From the NCBI GenBank assembly GCA_002399405.1, contig DHDP01000014.1, positions 62,001-126,000 on the forward strand: 64,000 bases of DNA, in the 5' to 3' direction. The notes under the pieces were generated by a model that had not been told where the DNA came from, did no database searches, and was given only the letters and a program-made list of their open reading frames with translations. How positions within the stretch are numbered: the first letter of the stretch is position 1; each line of letters begins with the position of its first letter. Both the position numbers and the translations under genes were made by a program. This document shows, piece after piece, positions 8,192-16,621 of the stretch. The stretch comes from Treponema sp. UBA4873. Lineage in GTDB: Bacteria > Spirochaetota > Spirochaetia > Treponematales > Treponemataceae.

Positions 8192-9070
8192 TTACATGAC
8201 TGTGACGGAAAATGATTTCTCGAAGACTTTTCCGCTTTCAAGCGTATTTCCCCACTCGCGGTCTTTAAGTTCACCGCTGAATCCGACGCAGTCGCACCGT
8301 CCGTACCACGGCTCAACACACAGGAAAGGTGCGCGCTTGTCCTGAGGCGACCAGAGTCCGAATATATCCGTATCGAAATCGACACGAAGATATTCTTTCC
8401 CGCCGCAGTCGAGCAGCGAAACAGCGTGAATCCCGCTGTTTTCAAGAATAAGCGCATCGTGGGAGAACATATCGCCGGTAATATTCAGAATACCGTCGGC
8501 AAGCGCATAATGATCGGTGCGCGGCTGCAGAAGTCCGTCAGGGTTTATTGTCCTGCAAGTAATGTCTTTTACAGGCTCCTGACCGCCGAATTTGAGCGAA
8601 CAGCCGGTAAAGCTGCCTTCCGAAGGCGGGCACATGAAAGCGGGATGACCTCCGACGGAAAAATACATCGGATTTTTTCCCGTATTCGTTACGCGCCACG
8701 TATACGTGAGCGTACTGCCCGTAAGAATATACTCAACGTCGAAGACGAACGGAAACGGATATACGGACATTGTTTCAGGCGTGTCGCGGAGTGTGAAGCA
8801 GATGCTTTTATCGGCCTGTTTGGTCACGGAAAACATGCTGTCGCGCGCAAATCCGTGCCTCGTCATGCGGTACGTTCTGCCGCTGCAACGGTATTCATTA
8901 CCGGACAGCGTACCGACTATCGGGAAAAGCTGCGGTGCGGACCTGTTCCACACGGAAGGATCCGCATTCCATAAATATTCAACGTCCCCTTTCTTCAGGG
9001 ACGAAAGCTCTGCTCCTTTTCCGTGCACTGCAATAGAAATAATACCGTTGGTAATCTTATAGTCTTCCAT
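8192..9070 (-). CDS. Aldose 1-epimerase family protein (LacX-like)
   Basis: A 292-residue galactose-mutarotase-like beta-sandwich protein. Signature pieces are the N-terminal NGIISIAVHGKGAELSSLK, APQLFPIVG, YRMTRHGFARD (family histidine and arginine), GGHPAFM and the C-terminal CVEPWYGRCD. The order and size fit the LacX/YihR branch, which interconverts anomers of aldoses. I chose the ATG at 9070 because GGAG precedes it by 8 bases; a GTG at 9088 would add six residues. It is followed on the same strand by nothing close; upstream is the Smr gene 24 bases away, so the two may be co-transcribed. Confidence 0.82.
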   Translation of the reverse strand: MEDYKITNGIISIAVHGKGAELSSLKKGDVEYLWNADPSVWNRSAPQLFPIVGTLSGNEYRCSGRTYRMTRHGFARDSMFSVTKQADKSICFTLRDTPETMSVYPFPFVFDVEYILTGSTLTYTWRVTNTGKNPMYFSVGGHPAFMCPPSEGSFTGCSLKFGGQEPVKDITCRTINPDGLLQPRTDHYALADGILNITGDMFSHDALILENSGIHAVSLLDCGGKEYLRVDFDTDIFGLWSPQDKRAPFLCVEPWYGRCDCVGFSGELKDREWGNTLESGKVFEKSFSVTVM

Positions 9071-9094
9071 GATTTTATCTCCGTTCACGAATAA

Positions 9095-9646
9095 TTATGC
9101 TTTCAGCACAAGCCATGTCGCGCCGTTTCCGCCCATGCGTTTGTCCGGGTGTCCCGACGTGCCGCACCGTTTGTCGGTTTCGATAAATTTACGAACGACT
9201 TCACCGAGCACCGGGTCGCTGCCCGTCGTATGAAGTCCCTTCCCATGAACAAGAAGCACTTTCCGTACACCACGCTGCATGCAGTCTCCGACAAACGAAC
9301 TGAGTCTGTTCCTCGCCTCTTCCTGCGTAAGGCCGTGAAGGTCAAGGCGCGCCTCGACGGGCAGATTCTTGAGGTAGTGCTGCGAATTTTCCCGTGCGCG
9401 TTCCTCAGCTTCATCCGCAATTCTGTCTTTATCGACGGTACCGTATCTGCGGAGCCACGCTTCCTCCGGATTTATGCGTTTGTCGAAGCCGGGGTCGATT
9501 GCCCTGCTGCGGACAGCTGCCTTCTCCTCCGGCGTCGGAGCGTTTGCTTTTTTGTGCGATACCTGATTTTTTCCGCTTTCTTTCTGTTTTCCAGCAGCAT
9601 TCTTCTGCTGTTTGTCCCATTGATCAAGAATGTCGCCAAAATCCAT
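9095..9646 (-). CDS. Smr-domain protein
   Basis: A 183-residue protein whose C-terminal half (about 95-183) is a Smr domain: the LDLHGLT motif, the HGKGLH motif and the C-terminal GGNGATWLVLK strand. The N-terminal half is charged and probably disordered. Smr domains are endonucleases acting on branched DNA or on mRNA in stalled-ribosome rescue; this is the short stand-alone YdaL/SmrA/B type, not MutS2. A TATAAT (9669-9664) gives a leader of about 10 bases with a GGAGG SD before the ATG. Confidence 0.85.
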   Translation of the reverse strand: MDFGDILDQWDKQQKNAAGKQKESGKNQVSHKKANAPTPEEKAAVRSRAIDPGFDKRINPEEAWLRRYGTVDKDRIADEAEERARENSQHYLKNLPVEARLDLHGLTQEEARNRLSSFVGDCMQRGVRKVLLVHGKGLHTTGSDPVLGEVVRKFIETDKRCGTSGHPDKRMGGNGATWLVLKA

Positions 9647-9671
9647 AACGGACCTCCAAACCCATTATACG

Positions 9672-11054
9672 CTATCTTATCACAATAACGGAAGAAGATA
9701 AAATCCAGCCGCCGGTACTGCCGTACTGAATATACATCCACTTGCCGGCAACTTCTTCGATGCGCACGCGCTGTCCGCTGTCCGCAGGGGAAACATAGTC
9801 AGACGATTCATCCGGTACGGAATGAATGCTGCCCCCTTTGAAAACCCCGTACATCGCGGAAAGATGCATGCCGGAAACCGTTGTGCCGGCAAGAAAAACG
9901 CAGGCAACCGCGGTGCTGATGACCGCATTCCTCCGTTTCTTCAGCACGAACAGAATCACCGCAAACAGCGCGATTGCGGCCGTACAGGACAGCAGGAGCA
10001 GAAACAACGGTTCGCTCGGTTCGCTGCCGCCCTCCGTAACACCAAGATCTTTTTCGAATGCCCGCCGTTCCGCCGCCGCTTTCCGCTGGAAAAACGAGTG
10101 ACGTTCCTGAATCCGCAGGGAGGCAAGTCTTTCACAATCGGCTTCGCTCGCGGCGGTACGTACTTTTTCCGTCTCCGTTTTTTCTGCCTCGGTAAAAGCG
10201 TATGTAAAATAACTTTCGTCGCTGTCTGCCGGAGCAGCAGTTTTCTTTTCTGCGTGAAGAACTGAAACGCGCATGTCGGGCTGCGAAAGCGTGACGCGAC
10301 CGCCGCTGTACGTCGTCGCCGTGAGGTGCATGCCGGGCAGTGCAGTGATTCCTGCCGCAAGCGGCTGCCATTCGAAACGCCCCACCGGTACGAGCTCTGC
10401 GGAAAACTCCCTGCCGCGCGGCTTTCCTTCCGTAATTTCATATTTCTGTATTTCGGTAAAAAGAGCGTCTTTCGGAACAGTCCATTCGAGATTCATCACC
10501 TGCACCGCATACTGCACAAATACGGTAAATCCGATTTTATCGCCGGCCGCAACGGTAAAGAGCGGTCCGGCGGACTGCTGCGTGTTATTAACTTCCGTTC
10601 CGTTCTCGAATCTGAGTATCAGACAGGGGACGAGCGTCGCCGGATCCTGAACGACAGCCACGCTGTTAAACGGGATCGAATACGAACGGTTCCGGATTTT
10701 TATTTTGAGCGGAGGCAGCGAATATTCCCGTGCGTCGCGGAAACGAAACCACAAATCAATTTCCGTTCCTGCCTGCGCTCCTTTCTCAATATAATCGGTG
10801 CGGCGCATCGAAACGAAGCTTATTCCCGACGGCAGCACAGGCGTTTCAACCTGTACGTCCGAAGGTTTCGCTGCCGGGACGACGAGCACGAACATACAGT
10901 CGCTTCCCGAGTACACCACGCCGTTCTGCGGCGTTACACGCAGCGAGCGTATCTCCGAAGACGACTGCGCGGATGCGGCGTTCGCCAGAAGCGCAGAGAA
11001 AATTAATAATCCGATGCCGATTCTGATTTTTGTTCCGATTCGCTGTTCTTCCAT
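9672..11054 (-). CDS. batD: BatD-like membrane protein with C-terminal SH3-like domain
   Basis: A 460-residue last gene of the Bat operon. It begins with a signal peptide (about 10-30, ending AASAQ), followed by BatD-type beta-sandwich repeats (VTPQNGVVYSGSDCMFVL, then the ADxxLWF-like segment) facing the periplasm. Two hydrophobic segments follow at about 345-395. The last 60 residues (YGVFKGGSIHSVPDESSDYV ... GGWILSSSVIVI) look like a bacterial SH3 domain. BatD proteins support aerotolerance or envelope stress in Bacteroides and spirochaetes; biochemical role unknown. It overlaps batB by 52 bases. The SH3-like tail is not usual in BatD and may bind peptidoglycan. Confidence 0.68.
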   Translation of the reverse strand: MEEQRIGTKIRIGIGLLIFSALLANAASAQSSSEIRSLRVTPQNGVVYSGSDCMFVLVVPAAKPSDVQVETPVLPSGISFVSMRRTDYIEKGAQAGTEIDLWFRFRDAREYSLPPLKIKIRNRSYSIPFNSVAVVQDPATLVPCLILRFENGTEVNNTQQSAGPLFTVAAGDKIGFTVFVQYAVQVMNLEWTVPKDALFTEIQKYEITEGKPRGREFSAELVPVGRFEWQPLAAGITALPGMHLTATTYSGGRVTLSQPDMRVSVLHAEKKTAAPADSDESYFTYAFTEAEKTETEKVRTAASEADCERLASLRIQERHSFFQRKAAAERRAFEKDLGVTEGGSEPSEPLFLLLLSCTAAIALFAVILFVLKKRRNAVISTAVACVFLAGTTVSGMHLSAMYGVFKGGSIHSVPDESSDYVSPADSGQRVRIEEVAGKWMYIQYGSTGGWILSSSVIVIR

Positions 11055-12661
11055 TGTTTTTTGTCGTTCTCCCGTATCCGCTGGAATACTGCACTTTCTA
11101 TTGCTGAAGCCGCATCGTCCTTCTCCGAAACCGGAATCACAGTACTTTCCGTTCCGTGAACGTCTTTAGCTGCCTGCTGATGACGCGCTATCTCAAGATT
11201 TTCCTTCGCTTCCATTTTCGTTCCGTCAATTTTCAGCGCATTCCGGAAATAATCAACCGCATCCTTATAGTTACCGTTCCGGTACGCGATGATACCGGAA
11301 TTATAATATGCCGCATAGCGTATCTGAGACGGTGCCTCCGGAGTAATCTGTTTCAGGCAGCCGGACGCGACGTCGTATTCACCCTGCATAATGTACGTGG
11401 ACGCAAGGTCGTACTGAGCGTACTGCACGGTGATAATATCGTTATTCTGCGCCGCATTTTCCTCCGCGCGGAGAAATCCCGCTGTCGCACTCCGGTAATT
11501 TTTCTGATACCACGCCCATGAGCTGCGCATAATTTCCTGTGCGTTTCCAAATTTTCCGCTGCTGCAGGAAACAAACGAAAACGGAACGGCACAAAGAAAA
11601 ATCAGAAGCCCCTGATTTGCGGAAAGCTTTACCGGATGTTCCGGATCAAATTCCGCAGCGGCAAAACTTGACACAAAGAAAATGAGTGCAAGGACGAGAA
11701 ACAGCGAATAGCGTTCCACAGGCTTCGCTTCATATGATACTGTGGACAGATTTTTCTCATCGCCTGTATTGCCTGATTTCAGCGGACGGAGCAATTCGAG
11801 CGCTGAACCGGCTTCCGTCGCGTCTATGTATCGCACCGACACATCCGCATTCGTGCTGAGCCCCAGCTTCGAAACCTGAGCCACGGCCTTTTTCATTTTT
11901 TCGGAGCGGAGTGCGGTAACGACCTTTGTTTTACCGTCGCCGGCCGTCACTTCGACTTCACGCTCCGTTCCGAAACCTATCAGCGAAACGTTCACACCGT
12001 ATCTGACGCAGTCCGCAAGCGCTCCCGTAAGCAGACCGTCAGTTTCGTCGCCGTCAGTAAACACCCAGATGCGTCTGACCTGCGCAGAGTCGGACGGGAA
12101 CGAACGGAGCGCAGCTTCTATTCCTTTGCCGAGTGAAGTGCCTGCGGCCGTCATAAGCTCGGGGGAAAGCGTTCCAAGCAGGGACTGCACGACGGCGGTA
12201 TCCTCCGTAAGCGGAATGGCGATAACTCCGTCGCCCTTTGCGAATACGACGGAAACTGATGTCTGCTCCATGCGCGGCAGGAGCATATCAGCATATTTTG
12301 CCGCAGCATGGAGTCTTGTTAATCCGCCGGGAGCGTCGTCGGCGTTCATGCTGTATGAAATGTCGAACACGAACGAAACGGCGTTGCCGCTCTTCTGCGC
12401 GGGTACTCCGTAAGAACCCCATGAGAATCCCGCATACGCAAACACAAGCATAATCCATGCAAGACAGCGGAGAGTGGTACGCGTAATAATAATCCGGGGA
12501 AGATGTTTCATACGCCTTCCTTCCGGGATGCATGAATAAACGCCTGCAAGCTTTTTAGTCTGCTTAATAATTTTCCTGTACTGCCGCACGGCAATCAGTA
12601 TGACGGGGATGAGGATAACGAGGCCGTAAAATGCATACGGGCGTTCACAATTAAAAAACAT
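11003..12661 (-). CDS. batB: BatB-type VWA protein fused to TPR (BatB-BatC)
   Basis: A 552-residue membrane protein. N-terminal TM, a short loop, a second TM, then a von Willebrand A domain (about 85-290) with the MIDAS motif DISYS and later TDGDETDG. A third TM pair lies near 320-380 and the C-terminal part (about 395-500) carries TPR-like helices (YNSGIIAYRNGNYKDAVDYFRNALKID, the typical BatC function). In Bacteroides these are separate batB and batC genes; here they are one protein. The start is the ATG at 12661, one base after the batA stop (TAATATG), with GGAG 11 bases before; an upstream in-frame ATG lies inside batA and is less likely. Confidence 0.82.
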   Translation of the reverse strand: MFFNCERPYAFYGLVILIPVILIAVRQYRKIIKQTKKLAGVYSCIPEGRRMKHLPRIIITRTTLRCLAWIMLVFAYAGFSWGSYGVPAQKSGNAVSFVFDISYSMNADDAPGGLTRLHAAAKYADMLLPRMEQTSVSVVFAKGDGVIAIPLTEDTAVVQSLLGTLSPELMTAAGTSLGKGIEAALRSFPSDSAQVRRIWVFTDGDETDGLLTGALADCVRYGVNVSLIGFGTEREVEVTAGDGKTKVVTALRSEKMKKAVAQVSKLGLSTNADVSVRYIDATEAGSALELLRPLKSGNTGDEKNLSTVSYEAKPVERYSLFLVLALIFFVSSFAAAEFDPEHPVKLSANQGLLIFLCAVPFSFVSCSSGKFGNAQEIMRSSWAWYQKNYRSATAGFLRAEENAAQNNDIITVQYAQYDLASTYIMQGEYDVASGCLKQITPEAPSQIRYAAYYNSGIIAYRNGNYKDAVDYFRNALKIDGTKMEAKENLEIARHQQAAKDVHGTESTVIPVSEKDDAASAIESAVFQRIRENDKKQWKNSESEQKSESASDY

Positions 12662-12662
12662 A

Positions 12663-13664
12663 TTACACGAACTCCTGCAGGTACATGCGGCGTATAAGCC
12701 ATGCGGCAGCGAACAAAAGCGCGGACACAAGAACAAGCTTGTCGTAATACCGCCTGCTTTCCGACTTCAGATGATACGACTGAACGACACTGACGTCGCG
12801 TCCGATCGTCGACAGCGCGTTCGCCAGCTCGCCGACCGTCTGCACGCCGTAATATCTCCCGCCGGCAGACAGAGCAAGCTGCTTCAGCGGAGCGGGATCG
12901 AAGTTTGATTCCAGGTACCCCGAATACACTTTGCCCGTTTTCGGATCGACATAGTCGAGCGGTACTGTTCCGCGCGTTCCTACCCCGAGCGCATACAGCA
13001 GAATATTATTTTTCCCCGCAAGTTCGGCCGCGGTTTCGGGATGAATGGAGCCCGCATTATTTTCGCCGTCGGTAATCAGCACGATGCATTTTTTCGGAGC
13101 CGACGACGACACAAGATGATACACCGCCGTGCTCAATCCCGTGCCGATTGCGGAACCGTCGCCGAGATTTCCGACGGCGAGCGTATCGAGGCGGGCAAGG
13201 AACATGCTGTGGTCCATCGTGGGCGGGACGACGACCGCCGCTTCCGTCGCCATAGCGACAAGTCCGAACGACACGCCGCCGTTATCAGCCGTAAGAGCGC
13301 GTATCGCCTGACGGGCGGCGTCAAGACGCGATACGCCTGCAATATCCTTCACCGCCATCGAAGGACTCGTATCCACGACAAACAGAATATCAGTACCGCG
13401 GGACGTATACACTTTTTCCTGATGATACACGACGGGATCGGCGAGCGCCGCGACGCCTGCAGCGAATCCCGCAATCGCGAGAACCCTCGATACATGCGAC
13501 GCAAAAACGCGCAGTCCGCCCTTCCATTCGAATACGGGACCGTTCCAGTCGGCAAGCGTTACGGGGAACGAAATGCGCGTCAATATGCCGAGGGACCGCA
13601 GCACATACAGCGCAGGAACAAACAGCAGCAGCGCAAAGGCAGCCGGATTCTGAAAGTCGGGCAT
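12663..13664 (-). CDS. batA: BatA-type VWA membrane protein
   Basis: A 333-residue protein: two N-terminal membrane helices, a VWA domain (about 85-280) with a perfect MIDAS (DTSPS, then a threonine/aspartate pair in ITDGENNAGS) and one C-terminal helix (LVSALLFAAAWLIRRM). VWA domains bind partners through a metal ion; with MoxR ATPases they act as paired chaperone-like machines. Start and stop codons touch those of its neighbours (TAA directly followed by ATG at 13664; one base to batB), so the operon is translated as a chain. Confidence 0.86.
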   Translation of the reverse strand: MPDFQNPAAFALLLFVPALYVLRSLGILTRISFPVTLADWNGPVFEWKGGLRVFASHVSRVLAIAGFAAGVAALADPVVYHQEKVYTSRGTDILFVVDTSPSMAVKDIAGVSRLDAARQAIRALTADNGGVSFGLVAMATEAAVVVPPTMDHSMFLARLDTLAVGNLGDGSAIGTGLSTAVYHLVSSSAPKKCIVLITDGENNAGSIHPETAAELAGKNNILLYALGVGTRGTVPLDYVDPKTGKVYSGYLESNFDPAPLKQLALSAGGRYYGVQTVGELANALSTIGRDVSVVQSYHLKSESRRYYDKLVLVSALLFAAAWLIRRMYLQEFV

Positions 13665-14657
13665 TTACTGCACCTCCTCGAAACTGTCCGCAGCGCCGCG
13701 TGTCATGGCAAGCAGCCGTTCCCGTTCCGTTCCGCCGAGTTTCGCTTCATACTGTCCGGCAGGCAGCCGCTTCGAATCGATCGAGTCGTGCGCGTAACGG
13801 ATATAATCGGTGCGCGACATGACGGCCGTGAGCGTTTCCGCTGCATGCTGCTTTTTATCAGACAGCGTGCCGGCTGTCACGTCGTCGAACGCGGCCATAA
13901 ACTGCGACGTAAGGACTGTCGAAAAATGATATCCGTACCGGAAATCGAGATACCGGCGTATAAGGCGCTGAAGTTCGGCGCAAAACTCTCCGTCGGTTAT
14001 ACGCGGACCGTTTTTTTCAAGACGTCTGAGCTGCCGGAACAGATCCTTCGCATTGCGGGCGTACGAGCGCAGAAGTTTTTTCTCTCTGCGCGCTTTGCAG
14101 ATAACGGGCCACTTAACAATCAGTCTGATCAGAACGGCAAGAATAATAATTATTATTACCGCGGCCGCATACAGCGCATAGACTGTTCCCGGCAGCAGCA
14201 GCGGACCAGCCGGGGGCCGGAGCGACGTGTCGTCGGCATTCTGAAGAATGGAGGAAACGGCAACAGGCTGTATGTCGATTGAAAAAGCGGGAGACGTCGT
14301 GCCGTATACGGCACGCGCAAGATCGAACGGCGGAAAATCGATATTGCCGATACGCCACGGTATGAACGTCATGCTGAACGTGTACGAAAGACCGTTCCGC
14401 CCGAGCGACGCTTTCGTTACGGTATAATCGTCGGTTTCATATTTAAACCCGAGCGATTTAACGCTGATTTCACGGAACGCTGCGGAATCGTCCGAATCGG
14501 AAAAAAAATCGACTGCTGAACGGAACGTGTACTGCAGTTCGACAGTGTCGCCGATGAATATTTTCTTCGGCAGCGTACTCTGCGTCACGTCGGATTGCGC
14601 CCGCAGAAAACTGTACATCAGCACAAACGCGGCAGCCGCGGCAAGTAATTTCTTCAT
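13665..14657 (-). CDS. Conserved Bat-operon membrane protein, unknown function
   Basis: A 330-residue protein with an N-terminal signal peptide (MKKLLAAAAAFVLMYSFL, cleavage after RAQS), an exported beta-rich part (about 25-155), one strong TM (about 165-190, AAAVIIIIILAVLIRLIV) and a basic cytoplasmic C-terminal helical domain. This layout is that of the short BatD/DUF4381-like proteins that sit between DUF58 and BatA in spirochaete and Bacteroidetes operons. It overlaps the DUF58 gene by four bases (ATGA) and abuts batA. I infer a scaffold for the VWA proteins; function is not known. Confidence 0.6.
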   Translation of the reverse strand: MKKLLAAAAAFVLMYSFLRAQSDVTQSTLPKKIFIGDTVELQYTFRSAVDFFSDSDDSAAFREISVKSLGFKYETDDYTVTKASLGRNGLSYTFSMTFIPWRIGNIDFPPFDLARAVYGTTSPAFSIDIQPVAVSSILQNADDTSLRPPAGPLLLPGTVYALYAAAVIIIIILAVLIRLIVKWPVICKARREKKLLRSYARNAKDLFRQLRRLEKNGPRITDGEFCAELQRLIRRYLDFRYGYHFSTVLTSQFMAAFDDVTAGTLSDKKQHAAETLTAVMSRTDYIRYAHDSIDSKRLPAGQYEAKLGGTERERLLAMTRGAADSFEEVQ

Positions 14658-15553
14658 GCCGTCTGCCCCCGGTGAGCGAAGAAATTCGAAAGCACGCGCA
14701 CGGGATCATCGTCGGTAGCAATAATAAGAGGCAGGACCCCGTGTTTTCTGCAGCTCTCCCGCCATCCGGCCAGATGCTGCCTGTTATCAGCCCGCCACGC
14801 ATTTCTGAAAGACGAAAGCGACGTCGGAAGTACAAGACGCGTTTTTGTCTCGCTGTCGATAAACGGAACGGTTCCCATTTCCGGCAGTTCATTATCGGAT
14901 GCATCCGTAATGCGGACGGCCGCAACGTCGTGCTTTTGCGCAAGAGACGCAAGCGGATCAATCCACGACGTGCTGCGGAAATCGGACAGGACAAAAACGA
15001 GCGACCGTTTTTTCAGCAGTTTCCCCGCTCCTGTAAGTGCGCTCCCGAGCACCGAGCCTGCGGATTCGCTCCCGTCAGTCTCGTCGAGACGGGTAAGCAG
15101 CAGCATCGTACGCCTGCGGCCGCTTTCGGGCGAGCAGGAAAAGCGTATTTCACCGTCGAAGATGACAGCCCCGACGCTGCTTGCGTTCACCTCCGCGGCC
15201 ATCGTTATGAGCGCAGCCGCTTCGGCCGCAGTCTCGTACCGCGATCTTTTTCCGGAACCGGTGAACATGGAAAAAGATCTGTCTATGACGAGAAAAATCT
15301 GGAGTTCATGTTCTTCCTCAAAAAGTTTTACGAACGGTTTTCCCATGCGTGCGGTTACGTTCCAGTCGATCGCGCGAACATCGTCGCCCCGCAGATATTC
15401 ACGGACTCCGCTGAACTCAATCCCCTGGCCGCGGTACAGCGAACGGAACGTACCGGCCCGGAGGCTGTCGGCAAGTTTCATCGAGGCAATACGGAGCAGC
15501 GACGCCTGCTTTGCGAGAGATTCTCTGTTTACCGCAAGAAAATGCTGCTTCAT
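14654..15553 (-). CDS. DUF58 protein (MoxR partner)
   Basis: A 299-residue cytosolic DUF58 protein. The family signature is clear near residue 40-70: GQGIEFSGVREYLRGDDVRAIDWNVTARMG, followed by a VWA-like segment with DRSFSM. DUF58 genes almost always lie next to moxR and VWA genes, as here. It starts at the moxR stop codon (shared base at 15553) and overlaps the next gene by four bases. Confidence 0.88.
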   Translation of the reverse strand: MKQHFLAVNRESLAKQASLLRIASMKLADSLRAGTFRSLYRGQGIEFSGVREYLRGDDVRAIDWNVTARMGKPFVKLFEEEHELQIFLVIDRSFSMFTGSGKRSRYETAAEAAALITMAAEVNASSVGAVIFDGEIRFSCSPESGRRRTMLLLTRLDETDGSESAGSVLGSALTGAGKLLKKRSLVFVLSDFRSTSWIDPLASLAQKHDVAAVRITDASDNELPEMGTVPFIDSETKTRLVLPTSLSSFRNAWRADNRQHLAGWRESCRKHGVLPLIIATDDDPVRVLSNFFAHRGQTA

Positions 15554-16545
15554 TACGGCACCGGCACAAAATCGAGAATACGAGCGATGATTTCATCCGT
15601 CGTAATATTGTCGGCCGCAGCCTCATACGAAAGGACAAGGCGGTGACGCAGCACGCCGGGAGCCACAGTCTTTACGTCTTCGGGAAGAACGAACGACCGG
15701 CCCTGAAAAAGTGCGGAAACCTTCGCGCACTGCAGCAGCGCAATACCCGCCCGGGGAGAAGCGCCGAACGTGATATACCGCGTAATGTCGTGCTCCGAGG
15801 CTTTTTTCCCCGACGACGGCCGCGTAACGGCCGTAACGGAGACGATATATTCTATGATTTTGTCGTCGCACACGATTTCACCGAGCAGGCTGCGGAATTT
15901 TTTCATATCAGTCTTAGTGAGAATTTTATCGACAGGCACGGAAGGTGCGTTTCCCGCAGTCTTTACGATTGCAAGTTCCTCCTGTGCCGTCGGATACGGC
16001 ACGACGAGCTTTACCAGAAAGCGGTCAAGCTCGGCTTCCGGCAGATTGTACGTTCCCTCCTGCTCAATCGGATTCTGTGTCGCCAGAACGAAAAACGGTT
16101 CGGGAAGCTTGTACGTCTCCTCGCCGATCGTCACCTGACGTTCCTCCATCGCTTCCAGCATGGCAGACTGCACTTTTGCCGGCGCCCGGTTTATTTCGTC
16201 GGCAAGGACAACGTTCGTAAAAACAGGTCCCTTGCGGACGGAAAACGTGCCCTTCCCCTGTTCGTAAATCAGCGTACCCGAAACGTCGGCGGGAAGCAGA
16301 TCAGGTGTAAACTGAATGCGCTTGAAGTCGAGCCCTGAAATTTCCGCAAACGTACGAACCGCGAGCGTTTTTGCAAGCCCCGGAACGCCTTCCAGCAGTA
16401 CGTGGCCGCCCGCTATAAAAGCCGTCATAATCCCGTTGAACAGAGATGTCTGACCGACTATGCGTTTCTGCGCCTCGCTGCGGCATTTTTCAATAAGGTC
16501 GCGGCACTGCGTCAAATCTTCCTGGTTTATGTTATTTTTTTCCAT
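15553..16545 (-). CDS. moxR: MoxR-family AAA+ ATPase
   Basis: A 330-residue first gene of the Bat operon. Walker A is GVPGLAKT near residue 55, Walker B VVLADEINRAP, sensor 1 ATQNPIEQEGTYNLPEAELDRF and the C-terminal lid includes FGASPRAGIALLQ. MoxR ATPases act with VWA proteins to mature or remodel other proteins. The start at 16545 has a GAGGGTG SD four bases upstream; an ATG 18 codons earlier has none. It is divergent from the aminotransferase gene. Confidence 0.92.
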   Translation of the reverse strand: MEKNNINQEDLTQCRDLIEKCRSEAQKRIVGQTSLFNGIMTAFIAGGHVLLEGVPGLAKTLAVRTFAEISGLDFKRIQFTPDLLPADVSGTLIYEQGKGTFSVRKGPVFTNVVLADEINRAPAKVQSAMLEAMEERQVTIGEETYKLPEPFFVLATQNPIEQEGTYNLPEAELDRFLVKLVVPYPTAQEELAIVKTAGNAPSVPVDKILTKTDMKKFRSLLGEIVCDDKIIEYIVSVTAVTRPSSGKKASEHDITRYITFGASPRAGIALLQCAKVSALFQGRSFVLPEDVKTVAPGVLRHRLVLSYEAAADNITTDEIIARILDFVPVP

Positions 16546-16583
16546 TTGCACCCTCAAATTTGCATAAATATGCAGATTTACAA

Positions 16584-16611
16584 TTGACAATCTCCGCATA
16601 TTTCATATAAT
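16584..16611 (+). promoter_or_regulatory. Promoter of aminotransferase gene
   Basis: Perfect -35 TTGACA (16584-16589), 16-base spacer and perfect -10 TATAAT (16606-16611), 10 bases before the ATG at 16622. The 5' leader would be only about 3-4 bases. No SD. Confidence 0.7.
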
Positions 16612-16621
16612 CTACTCTACC

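Noticed and set aside
13041..15646. Long plus-strand frames opposite the Bat operon
   Set aside because: The minus strand has six coupled genes with clear domains; these frames are shadows.
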